A DNA stretch of 64,000 nucleotides, from the NCBI GenBank assembly GCA_025200525.1, contig CM045761.1, positions 60,668,009 through 60,732,008 of the forward strand, in the 5' to 3' direction. This DNA is from Camellia lanceoleosa (Eukaryota > Streptophyta > Magnoliopsida > Ericales > Theaceae). The position numbers were made by a program, and so were the translations under genes. Positions 56,163 to 64,000 of the stretch are shown here, one piece after another. The notes under the pieces were generated by a model, which worked only from the letters and a program-made list of their open reading frames with translations, did no database searches and was not told the DNA's origin. Within the stretch, counting starts at the first letter, position 1; each line of letters starts with the position of its first letter.

Positions 56163-56966
56163 CTAGCCGTTTGATAACACTTACGTTTTCTGTTTTCTGT
56201 TTATATTTACAAAAATTTAAAAAACTCAAATAAAAACTTGTTTGGTAAAATTTTTGATTTATAAATCAATGGTCTCAGTTTATAAATTTGGCCAAAAGAT
56301 GTGTTTCCGTTTTGAGTTTTCAGTTTTTTTTTTTACCACTCAACACTAATCACCTCCCGCTACCATTTTCCACCACCATCTTCCTCCACCACCACCCACC
56401 CCCTCGCCGCCACCGCCACCACCACCACCACCACTACCCACCCGCCACTACCATTCACTGCCCGCCACCACCACCCGCCACATACTTGCCACCACCACTC
56501 ACCACCCACTTACCACCACCATCCACTACCTGCCATCACCAGCCACCACCACCCTCCCGCCACCCACCTGCCACCACCACCCACTACCACCACCCGCCAC
56601 CACCGCCACCACCCACCACCCACCACCTCACCCACCACCACCACCCACCACCACCACCACCGCCACTGCCACCACCCACCACCACCACCTGCCACCACCA
56701 CCACCCACTCGCTACCACCCACCCACCTACTACCACCACCCACCCGCCACTAGCTACCCACCACCCAACGTCACCACTTTCCATCACCGTCTTCCACCGC
56801 CACTTGCCATTTCTCACTCTTTTTTATATTTTTAAATTTTTTTAAACATTTTATCAATTACCAAACGCGTTTGTAGTTTATGTTTTTCAAAAAATAAACA
56901 AAAACCAGTTTATAAAATTTTTGTAAATATAAACTGAAAACGTAAACGTTACCAAACACACCCTAA
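56163..56966. mobile_element. TIR element with CCACC-rich core
   Basis: The left end (CCGTTTGATAACACTTACG) and the reverse complement of the right end (GTGTTTGGTAACGTTTACG) are inverted repeats that continue through GTTTATATTTACAAAAATTT. The core at about 56,335-56,810 is a degenerate CCACC/CCACCACC repeat. The His/Pro-rich ORF across it is an artefact. Target duplication not resolved. Confidence 0.65.
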
Positions 56967-57562
56967 AAAATTTATGTTTTGTTCTTTTTTTTAAAAAAAA
57001 AATTATATTAAAAAATATTTTTGTTCAAGTCCTTATAGTTTAGAAAGATATATTTTTTTAAAAAAAATTTAAAACAAAAAAATTAATAGCGATTAATAAT
57101 TTGAACACATGTATTTAATACAAATTATATTTAGACCAATAATATTATGACACATGTGAATATTGAGCTTATTCTAATCGTAGTAATATAATTTGAAGAA
57201 GAATTTACATTTGAAATTTTATTTTATAATTTAATAAAGGATGCAAAATTTTAACCTTGATGAAAAAAAAGAATTACAACTTTCAACTTTAATGAAATGA
57301 CAATATTTTGCAATTATAATAGTATATAGATAAATTATGGAATATATCATTATTTAAAACTTATGTATTACGGGATAAATGATTATAATTTTAAATTTAA
57401 ATTAATAAAATACTTTCCATATTTAGTGCCCCTCAAATTTGAATTTTGAAATGGATTGGTGTATTTTCTATTTTTTATTTTATATATTTGATATACTTTT
57501 CATTTGAAAGTCATAAATTAACAGATATTAATTATTATTATTATTATTAATATTTATTTTTC
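56967..57562. other. AT-rich intergenic sequence, no gene seen
   Basis: Nothing recognised apart from an (ATT)n stretch near 57,530-57,550. Confidence 0.45.
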
Positions 57563-57689
57563 TTGAATGAAATATAGAGGATTTTTTTAATTATTTAAAA
57601 TCAAAAAATTATAAATTTTATTTTGAAATATTGAAGCTCCCACAAGACTTGTGGTTAGAAATCCTGTTTTACTTATATAATATATATAT

Positions 57690-57727
<38 letters not shown>

Positions 57728-57975
57728 TTAATAAGAATTTATATTTGTTTTAGATATTTTTTTAATAAACAAATTATTTTTTTTATAAAAATAATTTAAC
57801 AATCCCATTAATGACCATAGTGTATAGAAGAAGTTAAAAATGATGTAATTTTGCTTGAATGAAAGCTATAGAGGATTTTTTTAATTATATAAAATAAAAA
57901 ATTAGAAATTTTAGTTTGAGATATTGAAGCTCCCACGAGACTTGTGGTTAGAAACCCCATTTTACTTATATATAT

Positions 57976-58416
57976 ACTAACCTATCACTCGTGCTATGCA
58001 CGGGATAATTATAAATATTTATATTTATTTTAGATTTTTTTTAATATATAAATTATATTTTTTAAGATTTTTTATAGAAATAATTTAACAATCTTATCAC
58101 TAACCATAGTGTATGAAAGAAGTTGAAAAGGATAATGCAGTAACTATACACAGATTGTATCTATAATTATTTGTATGAGGGGATTTTAAATGCTGATCAG
58201 GAGATTTTGACCAAATCAATAAATGCAGGCATGTGGAAAGACATGTGGATTGAAAAAAATTAATAAATGCTAATCAGGAAGATTTTGACCAAATCAATAA
58301 ATGCTGAGTTTGTTTTTTTTTTTTTAATAAAAAATTTAGAAAATTTATATTGGGATATTGAAGCTCCCACAGGCCTTGAGATTTAAAACCCCTTTTTGCT
58401 TAATATATAGTATAGA
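57976..58416 (-). mobile_element. Helitron-like unit A
   Basis: The 3' end at 57,976 is a slightly mutated terminus (ACTAACCTATCACTCG on the + strand) with stem GTGCTATGCAC. The 5' end is near 58,416 (TATATAGTATAGA on the + strand). Confidence 0.75.
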
Positions 58417-58734
58417 TATAGATAGATGTGTTGGACTTTTCAAGAAATTTTTTTTATGCTTGTTCTTAATGTATTAAAGTGTTATTATGAGAGATAATAA
58501 TCATATATGTTGAAACTTTTTAAAGAATTCATGTGTGTTGGATTTCAAAGAATTTTTTTTATGCTTGTTCTTAATGTATTAAAGTGTTATTATGAGGGTA
58601 AGACTTGGGAGTTGAGAGAAGTTAATAAATGCTAAGATTTTTTTTTTAAATCAAAAAATTAGGAAATTTAGATTGGGAGATTGGAGCTCTCACAAGGTTT
58701 GGGGTTAAAAACCCTCTTTTGCTTAATATATAGT

Positions 58735-59168
58735 ACTAGCCTACGACTCGTGCTATGCACAGGATAATTATAGATATTTATATTTATTTTAGATTTTTTT
58801 TTAATATATAAATTATGTTTTTTAAGATTTTTTATAAAAATAATTTAACAATCTTATTACTAGTCATAGTATATGGAAGAAGTTGAAAAAGGTACTACAG
58901 TAACTATACACGGATTGTATCTATAATTATTTGTATAAGGAGATTTTAAATGCTGATCAGAAAATTTTGATCAAATCAATAAATGCAGGCATGTGGAAAG
59001 ACATGTGAATTGAAAAAAGTTAATAAATGCTGATAAGGGGATTTTGACCAAATCAATAAATGCTGAGTTTTTTTTTTAAATAAAAAACTTAGAAAATTCA
59101 GATTGGGATATTGAAGCTCCCACAGGCCTTGGGTTAAAAATCCCCTTTTGCTTAATATATAGTATAGA
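58735..59168 (-). mobile_element. Helitron-like unit B
   Basis: The 3' end reads ACTAGCCTACGACTCGTGC on the + strand at 58,735. The 5' TC end is at 59,168. The interior aligns with unit A throughout, including CAAATCAATAAATGCAGGCA. Confidence 0.8.
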
Positions 59169-59173
59169 TAGAT

Positions 59174-59592
59174 AAATAGCCTATCACCTGTGCTATGCAC
59201 GGGATAATTATAGATATTTATATTTGTTTTAATTTTTTTTAATATATAAATTATGTTTTTTAAGATTTTTTATAAAATTAATTTAACAATCTTATCACTA
59301 ACCATAGTCTACAGGAGAAATTAAAAAGGCTACTGCAGTAACTATGCACGGGCTGTATCTATAATTATTTGTATGAGGAGATTTTAAATGTTAATCAAGA
59401 ATTCTGACCAAATCAATAAATGTAGGCATGTGGATTAGAAAAAGTTAATAAATGATGATAATGAGATTTTGACCAAATCAATAAATGCTGAAGTTTTTTT
59501 TTTTAAAATCAAAAATTTAGAAAATTAAGATTGAGAGATTAGAGCTCCCACAAGACTTGGGGTTTAAAAACCATATTTTCCTTAATATATTT
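59174..59592 (-). mobile_element. Helitron-like unit C
   Basis: It starts AATAGCCTATCACCTGTGC just six bases after unit B ends, so the two are directly adjacent. The 5' end is decayed (CTTAATATATTTAC near 59,590). Confidence 0.7.
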
Positions 59593-60105
59593 ACAATTAA
59601 CTATATATGTGAATTGAGATTTTTAAATGTCTTTTTTTTTTTTATAAAAAATATCTTCTTTTTTTCCTTTTTTATATTATATTAAAGTTTAATATTTTGA
59701 TAATAATCATATGTGTTGAACTTTTTAAGGAATTAAATGCCTTCTTTTTTTTATTATATTATATTAAAATTTAATATTTTGATAATAATCATATGTGTTG
59801 GATTTTTCAAGAAATTTTTTTTATCCTTGTTCTTAATGCATTAATATTTTGATAATAATCATATGTGTTGGGACTTTTTAAGGAATTCATGTGTTGGATT
59901 TCAAAGAATTTTTTTTATTCTTGTTTTTAACGCATTAAAGTGTTATTATGAGGATAAGACTTGGGGGTTGGGAGAAGTTAATAAATGCCAAGGTTTTTTT
60001 TTTTTTTTTTTTCAAAATCAAAAAATCAAGAAATTTAGATTGGGAAATTGGAGCTCCCACAAGGCTTGGGGTTAAAAACCCCCTTTTGCTTAATATATAG
60101 TACAG

Positions 60106-60155
<50 letters not shown>

Positions 60156-60881
60156 TAATAATTTATATTCGCTTTAGATATTTTTTTAATATACAAATTA
60201 TTTTTTAAAAATTTTTTATAAAAATAATTTAACAATCCCATCAATAACCATAGCGTATGGGAGAAGTTGAAAAGGGTGTAGGAGTAGGTATGAGAGAAGT
60301 CAAAAAGGCTTGTGGGTTGGGAGAAGTCAATAAATGCTGAGATTTTTTTTTTAAATAAAAAATTTAGAAAATTAAGATTGGTTTATAAAAATAAATTAAC
60401 AATCCCATTAATAACACAGTGTATAGGAAAAGTTGAAAAGGGTGTAATTTTGCTTGAATGAAAGCTATAGAGGTTTTTTTTAATTATTTAAAATAAAAAA
60501 AATAGAAATTTTAGTTTGAGATATTGAAACTCCCACAAAACTTGTGGTTAGAAATCCCATTTTACTTATATAATATATATATATATATATTTAATAAGAA
60601 TTTATATTCATTTTAGATATTTTTTTAATATACAAATTATTTTTTTGAAATTTTTTATAAAAATAATTTAACAATCCCATCAATAACCATAATGTATGGG
60701 AGAAGTTGAAAATGGTGCAGGAGTAGGTATGAGAGAAGTCAAAAAGGCTTGTGGGTTGGGAGAAGTCAATAAATGCTGAGGTTTTTTTTTTTAAATAAAA
60801 AATTTAAAAAATTAAGATTGGGATATTGGAACTCCCACAAGGCATATGAGGTAGAAACCCTTTTTTCCTTATATAATATAT

Positions 60882-61228
60882 ACTAGCCTATCACCCGTGC
60901 TATGCACGGGATAATTATAGATATTTATATTTGTTTTAGATTTTTTTTTTATATATAAATTATGTTTTTTAAGATTTTTATAAAAATAATTTAATAATCT
61001 TTTCACTAACCATAGTGTATGGGATAAGTTGAAAAGGGTACTACAGTAACTATGCAAGGGTTGTATCTATAATTATTTATATAAGGGGACTTTAAATGCT
61101 GATTAGGGAATTTTAACCAAATCAATAAATGCTGAGGTTTTTTTTTAATAAAAAATTTAAAAAATTCAAATTGGGATATTGGAGCTCGCACAAGGCTTGG
61201 GGTTAGAAACCCCTTTTTCCTTTATATA
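60882..61228 (-). mobile_element. Helitron-like unit D
   Basis: Perfect 3' terminus: ACTAGCCTATCACCCGTGC followed by TATGCACGGG (+ strand, 60,882-60,910), with a 7-bp stem CCCGTGC/GCACGGG. It directly abuts unit E at 61,229/61,230. Confidence 0.82.
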
Positions 61229-61229
61229 T

Positions 61230-61713
61230 ACTAGCATATCACTCGTGCTATGCACGGATTGTGTTTACAATTATCTATATATGTGAATTGTGATTTTTAA
61301 ATGCCTTCTCTTTTTTCTTTTTTTTTTAAATGTCTTCTTTTTTTTTCCTTTTTTGTATTATATTAAAGTTTAATATTTTGATAATAATATTCACCCAAAA
61401 AAAATATTTTGATAATAATCATATGTGTTAGACTTTTCAAGGAATCATATGTCTTTTTTTATTATATTATATTAAAGTTAATATTTTGATAATAATCATA
61501 TGTGTTGGATTTTTCAAGAAACTTTTTTTTATACTTTTTCTTAATGCATTAAAGTATTATTATGAGGGATAATAATCATATGTGTTGGGACTTTTCAAGG
61601 AATTCATATGTGTTGGATTTCAAGGAATTTATATCTTTTTGAGATCTATAGCTAAATTCTTTTTTTTTTTTTTTAATTTTTGTGTGTAACCATAGTGTAA
61701 TATATAGTATAGA
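61230..61713 (-). mobile_element. Helitron-like unit E
   Basis: The 3' terminus is ACTAGCATATCACTCGTGC (+ strand, 61,230). Its interior differs from A-D, with TGATAATAATCATATGTGTT repeats, but the 5' end TATATAGTATAGA at 61,701-61,713 is conserved. Confidence 0.7.
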
Positions 61714-62040
61714 TATAGATAGATAGATAGATATATCTTTTTATTTTTGTGTGGTTTCTATTTGGATTTTTTTTTTTTAATTTATTTAAGATGGAGTTGT
61801 GGGTATCTTTTTTTTTTTTTTTTTTTAAATTTAATTTATCTATGGTTTCCATTTGTTTTTAATTATTATTTAGGTAAGTTATGATGTGAGTTAGATATGT
61901 GAGACATGTGAGTTTTATTGATTTAAAGTTTATTTAGATAAACTTTAAAGATTCTTTTTTAGTTTTTTAGTTTTTTTTGTTATGTTATAATATAATATAT
62001 AAAATATAGGTAGATATCTACAACTTTAATAGAAAATATT

Positions 62041-63060
62041 ATCTGATTTTTTGGGGAAGAGAAAATGAATGCAAGTTTTAATATTTTTTTTTGAAAATTT
62101 GTGAAAGAGATTAGGAGAGAGAGATTATGAAATATTTTTGTTATTAAATAAATAAATCAGTCAATAGTTTTTTTTAATCTATTTTGTAAATTAAAAATTA
62201 ATAATTTTGAAATTTTGATTAATTTGTCCCATTAAGTAATTTAAAATTTTGATAGATATACATAAAAAAAAATACATAATTATATTATTAAATCACAATT
62301 CAAATTTAGATGTTATATCTTTTTGAGATCTATAGCGAAATTCTTATCTTTTTTTTTTTTTTTTAAATTTTTGTGTGTAATCATAGTATATGGGAGAAAT
62401 TGAAAAGGGTGTTGCAATAATTATGAGAGAAGTCAAAAGGGATTGTAGGTTGGGAAAAGTCAATAAATGCTGAGGTTGGGTTGGGAGAAGTCAATAAATG
62501 CTGAGATTTTTTTTTTTAAATCAAAAAATTAGAAAATTAGGATTAGTAGATTGGAGCTCCTATCTGATTTTTTGGAGAAGAGAAAATGAATGCAAGTTTT
62601 AATATTTTTTTTTGAAAATTTGTGAGAGAGATTAGGAGAGAGAGATTATGAAATATTTTTATTATTAAATAAATAAATCAGTCAATAGTTTTTTTTAATC
62701 TATTTTGTAAATAAAAAATCAATAATTTTTGAAAATTGATTAATTTATCCCATTAAGTGATTTAAGATTTTGATAGATATACATAAAAAAAATACATAAT
62801 TATATTATTAAATCATAATTCAAATTTCGATGTTATATCTTTTTAAGATCTATAGCTAAATTCTTATCTTTTTTATTTTTTATTTTTGTGTGTCACCATA
62901 GTTTATGGGAGAAATTGAAAAGGATATTGTAATAATTATGAGAGAAGTCAAAAGGGATTGTGGGTTGGGAAAAGTCAATAAATGCTGAGGTTGGGTTGGG
63001 AGAAGTCAATAAATGCTGAGATTTTTTTTTTAAATCAAAAAAATTAGAAAATTAGGATTA
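62041..63060 (-). repeat. 521-bp tandem duplication inside the Helitron array
   Basis: ATCTGATTTTTTGG at 62,041 recurs at 62,562. Both are followed by the same sequence, including GAGAAAATGAATGCAAGTTT, TAAATAAATCAGTCAATAG and GTCAATAAATGCTGAG. Two successive units thus share a private interior. Confidence 0.85.
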
Positions 63061-63119
63061 GGAAACTGGAGCTCCTACAGGCCTTGGGGTTAAAAACCCC
63101 CTTTTACTTAATATATAGT

Positions 63120-63161
<42 letters not shown>

Positions 63162-63162
63162 T
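63120..63162. repeat. (GATA)n microsatellite at a unit junction
   Basis: About ten GATA repeats directly follow a unit 5' end. Similar (GATA)n tracts lie at 57,693-57,725 and near 63,454-63,497, always at unit 5' ends. Confidence 0.85.
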
Positions 63163-63499
63163 TAATAAGAATTTATGTTTTTTAGATATTTTTTTAATAT
63201 ACAAATTATTTTTTTTAAAGATTTTTTTTATAAAAATAATTTAACAATCTCATCACTAGCCATAGTGTATGGGAGAAGTTGAAAAGAGTTTAGGAGTAGA
63301 TATGGGAAAAGTCAAAAAGTGGGTTGGGGGAAGTCAATAAATGCTGAGTTTTTTTTTTTTAAAATAAAAAATTAAAAAAATTAAGATTGGGATATTAGAA
63401 CTCCCATAAGGCTTGTAAGTTAAAAACTCCACTTCCTTATATAATATATAACTAGATAGATAGATGGATAGATAGATTTAGATATAGATAGATATAGAT

Positions 63500-64000
63500 A
63501 TGACACATATTATTTATATGATACAAGGACCAAAGTACTGGGACAACTGTTGCAATTTACCCTCATCTAAATTAAAGGGATTTAAAAAGTAAAAAAAGAA
63601 AAAGAAAAAAATTATAATATTAAAAAATGTTCACTAAAAAAATATAGATTAAAAATTAAAAATTAATTATTGAAAACTCCATACTAAACAAGGTAATGTT
63701 TTCTATTAATTTTGAAAATTAAAAAATTATTATTAATTTTTCCTCTGTTTTTTTTTTCTCACAAAAAAATAGCTACATTATTTTATTTTATTTTATTTTA
63801 TTTTATTTTTGTGGAGAGAGGTTTTGACCTGCGATTTTTCTAAAATGGGTGTTCTGGACAGAAAAGGTAAAGTTGGTTCAGACAATGAGAAAAAGTGTTT
63901 ATGCAAGAGGCGCCTTCACTATGAGAAAGAATAGTCGATTTTGCATAGGGTGCCTTCTTGGATAATAGCTTCAATACTGGCATGCATGAAGGGCTTAAGT
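63500..64000 (+). repeat. Right copy of the ~8.38-kb-spaced direct repeat
   Basis: It corresponds to 55,118-55,613. It begins within the right end of a second MITE copy (GCAATTTACCCTCATCTAA), whose left part is absent because the Helitron array abuts it at 63,497. The repeat continues beyond the window. Confidence 0.9.

Larger units (their letters stand above)
57563..63497 (-). mobile_element. Head-to-tail array of Helitron-like units
   Basis: At least ten related units, mostly 250-500 bp, follow one another in the same orientation. On the minus strand a full unit begins TCTATACTATATATTAAGC, followed by a GGGGTTTTTAACCCC inverted repeat and GCTCCAATATCCCAATC. It ends with the stem-loop CCCGTGCATAGCACGGG, then TGATAGG and CTAGT. 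A TC 5' start, and a short GC hairpin about 10 nt before CTRR with insertion next to T, are the defining Helitron features. No RepHel helicase gene is present, so the units are non-autonomous. Several units lack the hairpin end. Confidence 0.8.

Noticed and set aside
56288..56845. 185-codon His/Pro-rich ORF and Gly/Trp-rich antisense ORFs
   Set aside because: These are artefacts of the CCACC repeat inside a TIR element. No start context, domain or complexity supports a protein.

Overview
The window is nuclear DNA from a flowering plant, most likely a eudicot. It is AT-rich, full of low-complexity sequence and dominated by plant-type transposable elements: chromovirus LTR retrotransposons primed by initiator-Met tRNA, hAT, CACTA, LINE, SINE, MITEs and Helitrons. 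The species cannot be told from the sequence. Only one intact host gene is seen, an intronless COPT/Ctr high-affinity copper transporter at 5,201-5,662 (+). It is preceded by two GTAC copper-response-type motifs and two tiny upstream ORFs.

Layout: 1-5,000 is AT-rich intergenic DNA with a trinucleotide block, a ~96-102 bp tandem repeat and a ~340 bp fold-back MITE. 5,000-5,800 is the COPT gene. 5,800-10,000 is intergenic with a near-perfect 60-bp hairpin, a tRNA-derived SINE with a 12-bp target duplication, and MITEs. 10,010-16,800 is a pile of LTR fragments in both orientations.

16,807-45,440 is a nest. A CACTA element (left end at 16,807, transposase-family gene on the minus strand) was split by a chromovirus (element 1, 19,822-43,994). 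The 3' LTR of element 1 was itself split twice: by a hAT transposon (27,909-32,537, 8-bp TSD) and by a second chromovirus (element 2, 32,993-42,737, 5-bp TSD). Removing both insertions rebuilds a 3' LTR of about 2,150 bp against a 5' LTR of 2,160 bp. Element 1 has many nonsense codons. Element 2 has only three stops and one frameshift.

46,345-49,480 is a local duplication, one copy of which carries a 5'-truncated LINE (minus strand); the other copy preserves the empty site. 49,892-53,366 is a TIR element with an 8-bp TSD and GGATACG-type terminal repeats, carrying a 2.2-kb solo LTR. 54,904-55,179 is a MITE. About 500 bp at 55.1-55.6 kb recur at 63.5-64.0 kb. Between them lie a TIR element with a CCACC-rich core and a striking head-to-tail array of Helitron-like units (about 57.56-63.5 kb, minus strand).

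A recurring theme is a dispersed array of CGCTCGAGCG-type palindromes in the LTRs of otherwise different chromoviruses, drifting to CACGTG versions in the 12-17 kb fragments. All transposon genes here are broken. No tRNA, rRNA or CRISPR feature was found.
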